Source: Gordonia heveisoli (GTDB lineage: Bacteria; Actinomycetota; Actinomycetes; Mycobacteriales; Mycobacteriaceae). From it: a stretch of 64,000 nucleotides of DNA. The stretch spans positions 62,001-126,000 of the forward strand of contig NZ_JASXSH010000014.1 in NCBI RefSeq assembly GCF_030315745.1, given 5' to 3'. The translations under genes were made by a program, and so were the position numbers. Shown here in pieces: positions 53,685-63,117 of the stretch; position 1 is the first letter of the stretch, and each line of letters opens with the position of its first letter. The notes below the pieces were generated by a model. That model made no database searches, was not told where the DNA came from, and saw nothing but the letters and a program-made list of their open reading frames with translations.

Positions 53685-55402
53685 GCGGCGGACGTCGGAC
53701 GCGCGCCGACCATCGGTTCGACGTCGTGGTCATCGGGTCCGGATTCGGCGGGTCGGTGACCGCACTTCGACTGGCCGAGAAGGGTTATCGGGTCGCCATC
53801 CTGGAGTCGGGCCGCCGCTTCGCCGACGACGATCTCCCCAAGACCAGTTGGCGACTGCGCGACTATGTGTGGGCGCCGACCCTCGGTCTGTTCGGGGTGC
53901 AACGGATGCATCTGCTGCGCGACGTGCTCGTGGTGGCGGGCGCCGGGGTGGGCGGTGGTTCGCTGAACTACGCCAACACCCTCTACCGTCCCCTGCCCGC
54001 ATTCTTCGACGATCCGCATTGGGGCGCCATCACCGACTGGGCCGCCGAGCTCGATCCGTACTACGACCAGGCCTCACGCATGCTGGGGGTCACCACATAT
54101 CCCCACGTGACGCCGGCCGACGAGGTCATGCGACGCGTGGCGGTCGAGATGGGTGTCGGGGACACCTTCGTCCACACCCCGGTCGGGGTGTTCTTCGGTG
54201 AAGCCGGAAAGACTGTGCCGGATCCCTACTTCGGCGGAGTCGGACCCGCACGAACCGGCTGCACCGAGTGCGGTGCCTGTATGACCGGATGCCGGGTGGG
54301 CGCCAAGAACACCCTGGTCAAGAACTACCTTCATCTCGCCGAACAGGCCGGCGTACAGATCTTCCCGATGACCACGGCCCATCGGGTGCGCCCGGACGGT
54401 CCCGGCTACCTGATCGACACGCACCGAACGGGACGCAGGCATAGTCGTCGTCGGACGAGCACTTTCGCCGCCGGCGAGGTCGTCTTCGCGGCCGGCACCT
54501 ACGGCACCAACAAGCTCCTGCTGTCGATGCAGGATTCCGGCGATCTGCCCAATCTGTCGTCCCGACTGGGCGCGGTGGTCCGCACCAATTCCGAGGCGGT
54601 CCTGGCCGCCAGTGCGCGCGACGTCGACATCGACTACACCGCGGGGGTCGCGATCACCTCGTCCTTCCATCCCAACGACCACACCCACGTCGAACCGGTG
54701 CGATATGGCAAGGGCAGCAACCTCATCGGGATCTTGCAGGCGATCCTCGTCGACGGTGGCGGCCGGACACCGCGGCTGCTGAAGGCACTGGTGGAGATGG
54801 CACGTCACCCGTTGGTCACGCTGCGCGCCTTGTCGGTGCGACGATGGTCCGAACGCACCATCATCGCACTGGTGATGCAGACCGCCGACAACTCCATCGA
54901 ATTGTTCTCCCGGCGTGGACGTTTCGGCCCGATCCTGCGCAGCCGTGCCGGGACAGGCGATCCCCCGCCCCGCTGGATCCCGGAAGGACATGAGGCGATC
55001 CGGGCCGTCGCCCGCGATATCGGCGGCGACCCGGGCGGTTCGATCGTCGACCTGCTGAACATCCCGATGACCGCCCACTTCCTCGGCGGCTGCGCCATCG
55101 GCGAGTCCGCCGAGACCGGCGTCGTCGACGCCTACCATCGGGTGTTCGGTCACCCCGGTCTGCACGTCGTCGACGGTTCGGCGGTGTCGGCGAACCTCGG
55201 GGTCAACCCGTCGCTGACCATCACCGCCCAGGCCGAACGCGCGATGGCCATGTGGCCCAACGCCGGTGAGGCGGATCAGCGGCCTCCGCTGGGCGCGGGA
55301 TACACACCGGTGGCACCGGTGGCACCGAGGTCCCCCGCGGTCCCCGAACACGCTCCGGCCGCACTTCGGCTACCGCTCACGGTGCTCGCGCGCGAGGCCT
55401 GA
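53681..55402 (+). CDS. GMC-family oxidoreductase, cholesterol oxidase (ChoD)-like
   Basis: A 573-residue FAD enzyme. The Rossmann motif is VIGSGFGGS, followed by the GGGSLNYANTLYRP segment. The four-cysteine loop CTECGACMTGC is the one found in actinobacterial ChoD-like proteins as I recall. The C-terminal active-site region has HFLGGCAIG and NLGVNPSLTITAQAERAM. It oxidises an alcohol to a ketone, passing electrons to O2 or another acceptor. Following the BVMO gene by a four-base overlap, it may make the ketone that the BVMO oxidises. The roughly 40-residue Pro/Ala-rich tail has no clear role. Cholesterol activity is not proved. Confidence 0.88.
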   Translation: MSGGRRTRADHRFDVVVIGSGFGGSVTALRLAEKGYRVAILESGRRFADDDLPKTSWRLRDYVWAPTLGLFGVQRMHLLRDVLVVAGAGVGGGSLNYANTLYRPLPAFFDDPHWGAITDWAAELDPYYDQASRMLGVTTYPHVTPADEVMRRVAVEMGVGDTFVHTPVGVFFGEAGKTVPDPYFGGVGPARTGCTECGACMTGCRVGAKNTLVKNYLHLAEQAGVQIFPMTTAHRVRPDGPGYLIDTHRTGRRHSRRRTSTFAAGEVVFAAGTYGTNKLLLSMQDSGDLPNLSSRLGAVVRTNSEAVLAASARDVDIDYTAGVAITSSFHPNDHTHVEPVRYGKGSNLIGILQAILVDGGGRTPRLLKALVEMARHPLVTLRALSVRRWSERTIIALVMQTADNSIELFSRRGRFGPILRSRAGTGDPPPRWIPEGHEAIRAVARDIGGDPGGSIVDLLNIPMTAHFLGGCAIGESAETGVVDAYHRVFGHPGLHVVDGSAVSANLGVNPSLTITAQAERAMAMWPNAGEADQRPPLGAGYTPVAPVAPRSPAVPEHAPAALRLPLTVLAREA

Positions 55403-55410
55403 AGGTCAGC

Positions 55411-56070
55411 TCACAGCGGGAAGCCCTGCTCCATCAAGTCGACGGACCGCATCATCAGTGCCAGGGATTCCGGGTCGCCCGGGTCCTCGATCTGGTCGGC
55501 GGCGTTGAAGATCACGCCGCCGACCGCCGCGACGAAGACCTTCAGCCCCTCATCGTCGGGGTCCACACCGAGATACTCGGCGAAGTAGGCTCCGGCCTCG
55601 GAGAAGGAGCGGTCGGCTTCCAGCTGGTAGGCCAGCCGCAGCACCGGCTCACTGTGGATCAGCCGCATCCGCTGCGGATTCGACGCCCACGGATCGTCGA
55701 GGACGATGGCGTAGCTCGCCCGCAGCAGCGCCCGCAGCAGTTCGAAACGCCCGAGACCCGACGGTAGCTGGGCGATGGCCTGCCCACGCGCCTCGTCGTT
55801 GTCGTCGCTGATGACGACCTGTTCCTTGGAGGCGAAGTACCGGAAGAACGTGGTGTGTGAAACCTCGGCCTCCCGGGCGATCTGCTCGACCGTCGTCTGG
55901 GCATAACCCTGCTGTTCGAACAGCCGCATCGCGGCGTTGCGGATCGCGGCCCGCGTCCGGATCTTGTGCCTCTCACGCAGACCGACCGGGCGCCCCGGAC
56001 CGGAGCCCGGGGTCGCTCCGGCCATCGTCAGTCGTCCGACTGCCCCCGATTTCTCGGTCGTCACACTCAT
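55411..56070 (-). CDS. TetR-family regulator of the MMPL operon
   Basis: A 219-residue TetR-type regulator. HTH at about 42-85 (TTVEQIAREAEVSHTTFFRYF). The C-terminal 130 residues are the ligand domain, with an acidic stretch near 170. It lies 26 bp downstream of the MMPL gene on the same strand, so it is made with the exporter and probably represses it through the dyads at 58415-58444. It is convergent with the GMC gene with only 8 bp between stops. Confidence 0.86.
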   Translation of the reverse strand: MSVTTEKSGAVGRLTMAGATPGSGPGRPVGLRERHKIRTRAAIRNAAMRLFEQQGYAQTTVEQIAREAEVSHTTFFRYFASKEQVVISDDNDEARGQAIAQLPSGLGRFELLRALLRASYAIVLDDPWASNPQRMRLIHSEPVLRLAYQLEADRSFSEAGAYFAEYLGVDPDDEGLKVFVAAVGGVIFNAADQIEDPGDPESLALMMRSVDLMEQGFPL

Positions 56071-56096
56071 GTCGTCGACCCCGATCGTCTCTCGCG

Positions 56097-58337
56097 TCAG
56101 CTCTGCACTCCCGCCACTGAGGAAGTCACGTCCCGGCCATCCGATTCGTCGTTCCCCTGTGGGATACCACGATTACGGACGGCACCGCCCTCGATGTCGA
56201 AATTCAGTACGACACGATCGAGCCACTTCGGCAGACCCCAGGCCCGGTCGCCGAGCAGGGCGATGACGGCCGGCACGACGGTCATGCGAATGATGAAGGC
56301 GTCGAACACGATCGCGCAGGCCATGGCGAAACCGAGCATCTTTCCGGTGACATCCGGGGACAACATGAACGCGGCGAAGACGCTGATCATGATGACCGCG
56401 GCCGAGGTCACCACCCGGGCGCCGTGCCGGTAGCCCGCGATGATCGCATCCTTGGCGGACATGCCATGGATGTACTCCTCGCGCATTCGGGTCACCAGGA
56501 ACACCTGATAGTCCATCGCGAGGCCGAACACCACGCCGATCAGGAAGATCGGCAGGAACGAGAGGATCGGCTGGGTGTTCTCGATCAGCCCGAAGTCGCC
56601 CTCCTGGAAGATCGCGACGGTCACGCCGAAGGTGGCGAGCACCGAGAAGATGAACCCGAGGGTGCCGATCAGCGGAACCCACAGTGAGCGGAACACTCCG
56701 ATCATGATGAGGAAGGCCAGGCCGACCACGACGATCAGGTACGGGATCAGAGCCTCGTCGAGTTTGGCCGACAGATCCGAGAGGATCGCCGTCTGCCCGC
56801 CGACATGCATTTCGGCGCCACGCTTCTCGATCTGGGGCGTGATCGCACGGATCTTGTCCATCAGGTCGTGCGTGGCCTGATCGGACGGACCGGTCAGCGG
56901 CGTGACGGTGATCAGCGCGGTGTTCGCACCCACGTTCGGCGACTGGGTGCCGTTCCCCATCCACACCACGGTGTCGGGGTTGGCGATCCCGGGCAGCGCC
57001 TTGATGCGCTCGACGGCGTCGTCGGCGGCGGCGTTGACGGTGCCCTCGTCGGCGTGCACGACGACGAACAACTGCCCGTTGACGCCCTCACCGAAGCCCT
57101 TCTGCAGCAAGGTGGTCGCACGCGCCTCGTCCGGACTGGACATCGACATGCCGAGTTCCATCTTCCCCATCGGGAGAGCGGCCACGACCAGGATGGCCAG
57201 CCCCGCGATGATGAACGGGATGGGCCGCCGCACGACGAGCCGGCCGAACTTCACACCGTTCGTGTCGACGGTGGCCGATTCCTCGGCGTGCTTGATCCAC
57301 GGGATCTTCGGGCTGAAGGCGAAGCGCCCGGTGGCTCCGAGGAGCGCGGGGATCAGCGTCAGCGCGGCGAGCACGGCGATGAACACGGCGATGCCGGCAC
57401 CGGCACCCATCTGGGTGATGAACGGGATACCCACCACCATGAGCGCGACCACCGCGATGATCACCGTCAAACCGGCGAACACCACCGCGGTACCCGCCGT
57501 ACCGACGGCACGTCCGGCCGCGTCCTCCGCACTGCCCCCGCGATTACGTTCGGCACGATAACGGGACACGATGAACAGTGCGTAGTCGATGGACACCGCG
57601 ATACCGAGCATGGTCACGATGGCGGTGGCCGACTCGTTGATGCTGAGGAATGACGCACCCAGCGTGAGCAGCATGATGGTGATGATCACGCCAACGATGC
57701 CGGTGATCAGCGGGATGAAGGCGGCCACGATTGCGCCGAAGGCGACGATCATGACCACGAAGGCGACGGCGAAACCGATCAGCTCGGCGGTTCCGCCCTG
57801 TTCGCTGACCTGCATCAGCGAGCCGGTGGCCTCGACCTGCAGGCCCGAACCGCGGTACTTGTCCAGCAGGCTGACGAGTTTGTCCTTGTCGTCGACCGTC
57901 AGGTCCATGACCTCGGTGGTCTGGCGGACCTGGATCAGACCGACCTTACCGTTGTCGCCGGTCAGCGGCGCTCCGGAGGCTTGGTCAACCGACTGAACGA
58001 GCGGATTCACGATCGGTGCGGCGACGTTGGGCAGCTTCTGCAGGTCGGCGATCAGCGCGTCGACCTGACCGCGATGGCCGGCGAGACCGTCTTCGGCGTA
58101 GACGAGGACGCTGGTCGACGCCCGTTCCTGCGCCTTCATGACCTCCGGGAAGTACTCCTGGATCTGCTCGGTGGCCGTGCCGCCGTCGGTACCCGGGAGT
58201 TCGAAGTCCTTGCTGAACTTCGGACTGAGGGCACCGACGAGGCCGACCACGGCGACCGCCGCGAGCAGCCAGCCCGCGATCACCCACCACTTGTGTCGGA
58301 AGGAGAACCGGCCGAGCCGGAACAGCAATGACGCCAT
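56097..58337 (-). CDS. MMPL/RND-family membrane transporter
   Basis: A 746-residue membrane protein of the MMPL/RND type with about twelve transmembrane helices. The N-terminus is FRHKWWVIAGWLL. Two extracytoplasmic domains follow TM1 and TM7. Characteristic motifs include AMDYQVFLVTRMREEY in TM10-11 and AVSIDYALFIVSRYRAERNR in TM4. It would export lipids or drugs driven by proton flow. It precedes its TetR gene. The pair of overlapping palindromes at 58415-58444 lies 80-100 bp upstream of the ATG at 58337, as expected for repressor control. Substrate unknown. Confidence 0.9.
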   Translation of the reverse strand: MASLLFRLGRFSFRHKWWVIAGWLLAAVAVVGLVGALSPKFSKDFELPGTDGGTATEQIQEYFPEVMKAQERASTSVLVYAEDGLAGHRGQVDALIADLQKLPNVAAPIVNPLVQSVDQASGAPLTGDNGKVGLIQVRQTTEVMDLTVDDKDKLVSLLDKYRGSGLQVEATGSLMQVSEQGGTAELIGFAVAFVVMIVAFGAIVAAFIPLITGIVGVIITIMLLTLGASFLSINESATAIVTMLGIAVSIDYALFIVSRYRAERNRGGSAEDAAGRAVGTAGTAVVFAGLTVIIAVVALMVVGIPFITQMGAGAGIAVFIAVLAALTLIPALLGATGRFAFSPKIPWIKHAEESATVDTNGVKFGRLVVRRPIPFIIAGLAILVVAALPMGKMELGMSMSSPDEARATTLLQKGFGEGVNGQLFVVVHADEGTVNAAADDAVERIKALPGIANPDTVVWMGNGTQSPNVGANTALITVTPLTGPSDQATHDLMDKIRAITPQIEKRGAEMHVGGQTAILSDLSAKLDEALIPYLIVVVGLAFLIMIGVFRSLWVPLIGTLGFIFSVLATFGVTVAIFQEGDFGLIENTQPILSFLPIFLIGVVFGLAMDYQVFLVTRMREEYIHGMSAKDAIIAGYRHGARVVTSAAVIMISVFAAFMLSPDVTGKMLGFAMACAIVFDAFIIRMTVVPAVIALLGDRAWGLPKWLDRVVLNFDIEGGAVRNRGIPQGNDESDGRDVTSSVAGVQS

Positions 58338-58414
58338 GAGGTCTTCTTCTCTCTGGGCTGTACATCGGACTGGACTGCATCAAACGTGTGATCGCGTGAA
58401 GCCGTAGAGCTGCC

Positions 58415-58444
58415 AGTCGGTCACAAGTGTTACCGACTAACACT
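58415..58444 (-). promoter_or_regulatory. overlapping palindromes in the MMPL promoter
   Basis: AGTGTTA-CCGAC-TAACACT is a perfect dyad at 58426-58444. AGTCGGT at 58415-58421 also pairs with ACCGACT at 58432-58438, overlapping it. The first is typical of TetR operators, and the likely regulator is encoded by the downstream TetR gene of this operon. Confidence 0.8.
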
Positions 58445-58578
58445 AATTAACTGGTACCGAAATCCCGGCCATCGTGCCACCTCGGTCGGCGACTTGCGGC
58501 CCAGATCACCCCCTCCGACCGGCGGTGACGACCGTCGCACCGGGTGCGCATACCCCCGGTTGACCTTGGCCGACGACC

Positions 58579-59259
58579 CTAACCCGGCAGCGGCTCGGTG
58601 AGGTACCGATGAATCGTCGGCGCCACGATCGCCACGATCCGCGAACGATCGAGTTCGGCGAGCGGTCGCGCATGCGCGAGGTTGCGCGCCGCGGCGACGC
58701 CGAGCAGGTGCGAGCCGGCGAGCGTGACACGGAGAACCGGGTTGTCGAGGCCGGCGATCTCGTCGGGAAGTGCGGCCACCACGCGGGTGGCGAGCAGTTC
58801 GTGGAGTAACCCGTCCGACGTATCCGAGGTGAATGCGGTTCGGAACAACGCCCGCACCATCGATCCGGTCTCCGGTGACTCCCAGAGGTCGAGGTAGGCG
58901 GCCGCGAGTCGCTCACCGAGTCCGGCCGGATCGCCGGCGAAGGCGGCGGTCAACTTCCCCGGTATCTCACTGCGGTCGGCGATCGTCGCCGCGAACAATC
59001 CCTGCTTGTCGGCGAAGAAGTGCCGGATCAGCCCGGGATCCACCCCTGCCGCGCCCGCGATCGCACGCATCGACGCGCCCGCATATCCGCGCGCGGCGAA
59101 CAGTTCCTTCGCCGCGTCGAGGATCGCGTCACGATTGGCGCCGTCACCGACCGGGCGGCCCGGTCGGCGCTTGCCCCGCGAAGAGTCCTGCCCCACCGGG
59201 GAGGGCACGTCCGGCATATCGACTACCCGCGCGTCCGGTTCACACCGAATTTCTTCCAC
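58579..59259 (-). CDS. TetR-family regulator of the ABC exporter
   Basis: A 226-residue TetR-type repressor. HTH at about 52-95 (AGASMRAIAGAAGVDPGLIR). A basic segment before it (SSRGKRRPGRPVGDG) is typical. The C-terminal region is a helical domain of TetR_C type. GTG 59259 is preceded by TAGTAT seven bases upstream, so a leaderless start is likely; ATG 59217 is an alternative. It is divergent from the ABC exporter genes, and the operator overlaps its own start. Confidence 0.86.
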   Translation of the reverse strand: MEEIRCEPDARVVDMPDVPSPVGQDSSRGKRRPGRPVGDGANRDAILDAAKELFAARGYAGASMRAIAGAAGVDPGLIRHFFADKQGLFAATIADRSEIPGKLTAAFAGDPAGLGERLAAAYLDLWESPETGSMVRALFRTAFTSDTSDGLLHELLATRVVAALPDEIAGLDNPVLRVTLAGSHLLGVAAARNLAHARPLAELDRSRIVAIVAPTIHRYLTEPLPG

Positions 59260-59269
59260 ACCTGTGGAA
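59254..59269. promoter_or_regulatory. TetR operator over the start of the regulator gene
   Basis: TTCCACA-CC-TGTGGAA is a perfect dyad overlapping the first codon of the TetR gene and the -10 of its leftward promoter. Binding would block the regulator and probably the rightward ABC promoter, whose ATG is at 59307. Confidence 0.8.
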
Positions 59270-59306
59270 TACTACCCCCCATCACATTCGAACCTGGAGG
59301 TTCGCC

Positions 59307-60218
59307 ATGGCCCGCGATGATCTGGTCATCGATGTCGACGGATTGCACAAGTCATTCGGCTCATTCCACGCGCTGAACGGACTCGACCTGCACGTCACGC
59401 GTGGCGAGGTACACGGATTCCTCGGCCCGAACGGCGCAGGCAAATCGACGACGATCAGAGTCCTGTTGGGTCTGTTGCGCGCCGACGCCGGCACCATCCG
59501 ACTCCTCGGTGGCGACCCGTGGCGCGACGTCGTCGAACTCCACCGGCGCCTGGCTTATGTCCCCGGCGACGTGTCGTTGTGGCCCTCGATGACGGGCGGC
59601 GAGGCCATCGACCTCCTCGGCTCGATGCGCGGCGGCCTCGACGAGACGCGCCGGGCCGATCTCGTCGAGCGGTTCGAGCTGGATCCGACCAAGCGCGGCC
59701 GCCAATATTCGAAGGGCAATCGACAGAAGGTGGCGATCGTGGCCGCCCTCGCCTCCGAGGTCGAACTCCTGATCCTCGACGAACCGACGTCCGGACTCGA
59801 CCCGTTGATGGAGAACGTCTTCCAAGAGGTGGTCGGCGAAGCCGTCGCGCGGGGGGCGACAGTATTACTCAGCAGCCACATCATGTCGGAGGTGGAGACG
59901 CTGGCCGATCGGCTCAGCATCATCCGCGACGGATCGATCGTGAAAACCGGGACGCTCGCCCAATTGCGGGGGCACACCCGAACTGCGGTTCGGGCCGAAC
60001 TCGCATCCACCACCGAGATCGACCGCCTCTCGATGCTGCACGACGTCCACCTCGACGGCTCGCGGCTGACTGCCACGGTGGACTCGGATCGGATCGGCGA
60101 GGCCATGACCGCACTCGCCACACACGGAATCGAGTCGCTGACCGTCGAACCGCCATCACTGGAGAGCCTGTTCCTGCGACTGTACGAGAACGACGACGAG
60201 ACCGCCGGGGGCCGGTGA
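59307..60218 (+). CDS. ABC exporter ATPase, CcmA/DrrA-like
   Basis: A 303-residue ATPase of the daunorubicin/antibiotic-exporter type. Walker A GPNGAGKST, a variant signature YSKGNRQKV replacing LSGGQ, Walker B LLILDEPTSGLD and the H-loop SSHIMSE. The last 80 residues form the extra C-terminal domain of this branch. GGAGG precedes ATG 59307. Its stop overlaps the permease start (TGATG). With the permease it should export a hydrophobic or toxic compound; the adjacent TetR is likely its controller. Confidence 0.9.
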   Translation: MARDDLVIDVDGLHKSFGSFHALNGLDLHVTRGEVHGFLGPNGAGKSTTIRVLLGLLRADAGTIRLLGGDPWRDVVELHRRLAYVPGDVSLWPSMTGGEAIDLLGSMRGGLDETRRADLVERFELDPTKRGRQYSKGNRQKVAIVAALASEVELLILDEPTSGLDPLMENVFQEVVGEAVARGATVLLSSHIMSEVETLADRLSIIRDGSIVKTGTLAQLRGHTRTAVRAELASTTEIDRLSMLHDVHLDGSRLTATVDSDRIGEAMTALATHGIESLTVEPPSLESLFLRLYENDDETAGGR

Positions 60219-61813
60219 TGGCGATCGCCGCAGCCGTCACCGGGACCGCACCGCTCTTGCGCGCCTCACTGAAACACGAGTTCCGTAGCTTCGCGCCATG
60301 GATCGCGATCGCCACCGCACTGTCGGTGTCCTCGGTCATCGTCTATCCACTGCTGTTCCCCGACGTGGCCGATCGTCGGGCGTTCGCGGCCACCGTCGGC
60401 GGCAACCCCGCGCTTGGGCTGATCTTCGGACCGGCCTACGACCTGTCCACGGTCGACGGGTTCAACGCCTGGCGCAGCCTCGCCCTCGGCGGTTTCGCCA
60501 CCGCACTCGGCATGATCTTCATTGTGATCAAAGCCAGTCGCGGACAAGAGGATTCCGGCCAGGCAGAACTACTGGCAGCCGGGGTCCTGGGACGCGAATC
60601 CCGTCTGTCGGCCGCTCTTGCGATGGCCACCGTCGCAGCGCTCGCCGTCGGCGTGATCTCCGGTGTCGCCACCGGCCTGTGCGGCGGCGGCTGGGAGCCC
60701 TCGCTGCTCCTGGCCGCCGGCTTCACCGTGTCCGGCTGGATGTTCGCGGGCCTGGCCGCGGTGACCGCCCAGATCGGCACCGATGCCCGAACCGCGAACT
60801 CGATCGCGGTCGCCGTGTTGGGGGTGCTGTTCATCCTGCGCGGCTTCCTCTACTCCATCGACGCGCCGGCCTGGACCACGTGGATCAACCCGCTGGGATG
60901 GATCACCGAAACCCGCCCCGCCACCGGCGACCACTGGTGGCCCCTACTGCTGGGCGTGGCCTTGGCCTTGATCGCCGTCGGCATCGCGTTCACCATGCAG
61001 GTCTCGCGCGATTTCGGACAGGGCATGATCTCGCCGCGACCGGGTCCGGCCCGCGGAACCGCGCGTACGCCTTGGGGATTGGCGCTCCACCTCAACCGGG
61101 CCCCCGCGCTGTCCTGGTCAGTCGCCTTCGTCGGGCTCGGCGTGGTGTTCGGCTACTTCGCCCGCTCCGTCAAAGACATGTTCGGCGCCAACCCCGCGCT
61201 GACCGAGATCTTCGCGTCCGGCGCGGCATCACCGGACGATCTGATCGCGGCATTCGTGACGACGATCCTGTGTCTGATCGGCATCATCGCGTCGGTTCCC
61301 GGCGTGCAGACGATCATCCGTATCCGCGCCGAGGAACTCGATGATCGGCTCGAACCGGTGCTCGCCTCGTCGGTCAGCCGTTGGCGCTACCTCGCCGACA
61401 ACGTCGCCATCGCCTTCCTCGCCGCCGCGGCGTACGTCCTGATCGCCGGCGTCGTCATCGGGGTCTTCGCCGCCACCGCCGACATCGGCATCGGCGTCGG
61501 GGACGCGGTGATGCAGGCGGTCGTCACGATTCCCGCGGTGTGGACGGTGGTGGCCATCGCTGTCCTGATCATCGGCGCCCGACCACAGGTGCAGATCGCC
61601 GCCTGGATCGGCGTGCTCGCCTCCTTCGTCCTGACCCTGCTCGGTCCCAGCTTCAAACTCCCCACCTGGGCGCTGGGTATCAGCCCCTTCTATCACGTAC
61701 CCGACGTCTCCGCCGCGACCCAGAACTGGTGGGGCCTGCTGTGGATCAGCCTCTTCACCCTCGCGTTCCTCGCGCTCGGCTTCGTCGGCTTCCGCCGCCG
61801 TGACACCCCCTGA
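60218..61813 (+). CDS. ABC exporter permease, polyketide-exporter-type
   Basis: A 531-residue membrane protein with about twelve hydrophobic segments in two similar halves, so one chain probably forms the whole membrane channel. Marks are the N-terminal LLRASLKHEFRSFAPWIAI and PALTEIFASGAASPDDLI. This fused type is common in actinobacterial exporters of polyketides or antibiotics. ATG 60218 overlaps the ATPase stop by one base. Substrate unknown. Confidence 0.85.
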   Translation: MAIAAAVTGTAPLLRASLKHEFRSFAPWIAIATALSVSSVIVYPLLFPDVADRRAFAATVGGNPALGLIFGPAYDLSTVDGFNAWRSLALGGFATALGMIFIVIKASRGQEDSGQAELLAAGVLGRESRLSAALAMATVAALAVGVISGVATGLCGGGWEPSLLLAAGFTVSGWMFAGLAAVTAQIGTDARTANSIAVAVLGVLFILRGFLYSIDAPAWTTWINPLGWITETRPATGDHWWPLLLGVALALIAVGIAFTMQVSRDFGQGMISPRPGPARGTARTPWGLALHLNRAPALSWSVAFVGLGVVFGYFARSVKDMFGANPALTEIFASGAASPDDLIAAFVTTILCLIGIIASVPGVQTIIRIRAEELDDRLEPVLASSVSRWRYLADNVAIAFLAAAAYVLIAGVVIGVFAATADIGIGVGDAVMQAVVTIPAVWTVVAIAVLIIGARPQVQIAAWIGVLASFVLTLLGPSFKLPTWALGISPFYHVPDVSAATQNWWGLLWISLFTLAFLALGFVGFRRRDTP

Positions 61814-61823
61814 GCCCACAATA

Positions 61824-61837
61824 CGAACACATGTTCG
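61824..61837 (+). promoter_or_regulatory. LexA (SOS) box upstream of the alkB-like gene
   Basis: CGAACACATGTTCG is a perfect GAAC-N4-GTTC dyad matching the mycobacterial SOS-box core. It lies 21 bp before the alkB-like start, just upstream of a -10-like TAAGGT at 61847-61852. LexA bound there would block the promoter until DNA damage. Confidence 0.88.
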
Positions 61838-61858
61838 ATTCCCTGGTAAGGTGGCCGC

Positions 61859-62500
61859 ATGCCGCCAGGTATGCAGACCTCGATCTTCGACGTACTCGAC
61901 GTACCCGATGCCGCCGGGTCCTCGCTGGGACCGCTCGGCACCGACGTCCGCCGCCGCGAACTCACCGACGGCGCGTGGGTGGACCTCCGCCCCGGCTGGC
62001 TGCGCGAGTCGCTCGAGCTGTTCGATTCGCTGACCACCGCGGTGCCATGGCGTGCCGAACGTCGGCAGATGTACGACCAGATCGTGGACGTGCCACGCCT
62101 CGTCGCCCACTATGCGGCCACGGCCGATCTACCCGCGCCCGAGTTGTCCAGCGCGCGTTCGGCATTGACCGAGCACTATCGCGCCGAACTACCCGAGGGT
62201 TTCGCCACGCTCGGCCTGTGCCACTACCGCGACGGCGCGGATTCGGTGGCATGGCACGGCGACCGCTTCGGCCGCGGCGCCACCGATGACACCCTCGTGG
62301 CCATCCTCTCGCTGGGTGCACCACGCCCGCTGCTGTTGCGTCCGCGCGGGGGCGGACGGTCACTGCGCTTCACCCTGTCGGGCGGTGACCTGCTGGTGAT
62401 GGGCGGCAGTTGCCAACGCACCTGGGAGCACTGTGTACCCAAGACACCCGGCGCCGGAGCGCGGATCAGCATTCAGTTCCGGGCCCCGGGGGTGTGGTGA
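61859..62500 (+). CDS. AlkB-family 2-oxoglutarate dioxygenase
   Basis: A 213-residue DNA/RNA-repair-type dioxygenase. The iron ligands are His133-Gly-Asp135 (WHGD) and His191 (TWEH). The 2-oxoglutarate-binding arginines are in RISIQFR, at about 202 and 208. AlkB enzymes remove alkyl groups from N1-adenine and N3-cytosine oxidatively. The length and N-terminal PGW segment fit the AlkB2-like branch. ATG 61859 follows TAAGGT by six bases and is probably leaderless. The adjacent LexA box indicates SOS control, which suits a repair enzyme. Confidence 0.92.
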   Translation: MPPGMQTSIFDVLDVPDAAGSSLGPLGTDVRRRELTDGAWVDLRPGWLRESLELFDSLTTAVPWRAERRQMYDQIVDVPRLVAHYAATADLPAPELSSARSALTEHYRAELPEGFATLGLCHYRDGADSVAWHGDRFGRGATDDTLVAILSLGAPRPLLLRPRGGGRSLRFTLSGGDLLVMGGSCQRTWEHCVPKTPGAGARISIQFRAPGVW

Positions 62501-62583
62501 TCGCAACTCGGATTCACACTGCTCCGCGTGCTTTAATCGATTCGTTATAAACGCACGCCAACTCTCGCAGGAGACATCCGACG

Positions 62584-63102
62584 ATGAAGCGCACCGCCAC
62601 CCTCGCCACCAGCCTGCTGACGGCCACAGCCATCGCCGGGGCGGTGATCGCGGGCCCCGCTGCCGCCGATCCGCTGTCGGACCTGTTCGGCAGCGCGGGT
62701 AGCTCCGGCGGCAGCTCGGGGTTCGGTTCCTCCGACAACAAGCCCAAGCACTACGGCAAGCTCGGGCGCCCCGATGCGCGCAACGGCGTCAAGTCGATCA
62801 ACGTCTGGGTGTACGCCCCCAACAAGACGCCCGAGATCAGTCCCGGCGTCTACCCCCGCGGCTCCAAGCTGGGGGTGCGTTGGAATTCGACCATCGACGC
62901 CGGTCCCGTCGTATCCGGCAAGGAATGCCAGATGAGCGTCCACCTGACCGGACCCAAGGTGCCCGCCAAGGCCGCGGTCACCAAGACCCAGGAATGCACC
63001 TCGAAGAAGTCGTACCTGTTCCGGTCGGCAGGCACCTACAAGATCAGCGTCACCGACGCGATCTCCGGCGCATCCAACTCGATCACCTTCACCCTTCAGT
63101 AG
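62584..63102 (+). CDS. secreted hypothetical protein
   Basis: A 172-residue exported protein. The signal peptide is about 1-28 (MKRTATLATSLLTATAIAGA, cut after AAA). After a Gly/Ser-rich stretch (about 38-50), a roughly 120-residue domain has two cysteines (KECQMSVHL and TQECTSKK) and beta-strand-like alternation, possibly one disulfide in an Ig-like or lipocalin-like fold. I do not recognise the family. AGGAGA lies nine bases before the ATG, and TTATAAA at about 62544 suits a -10. Confidence 0.75.
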   Translation: MKRTATLATSLLTATAIAGAVIAGPAAADPLSDLFGSAGSSGGSSGFGSSDNKPKHYGKLGRPDARNGVKSINVWVYAPNKTPEISPGVYPRGSKLGVRWNSTIDAGPVVSGKECQMSVHLTGPKVPAKAAVTKTQECTSKKSYLFRSAGTYKISVTDAISGASNSITFTLQ

Positions 63103-63117
63103 CGCCCGGCACTCGCG

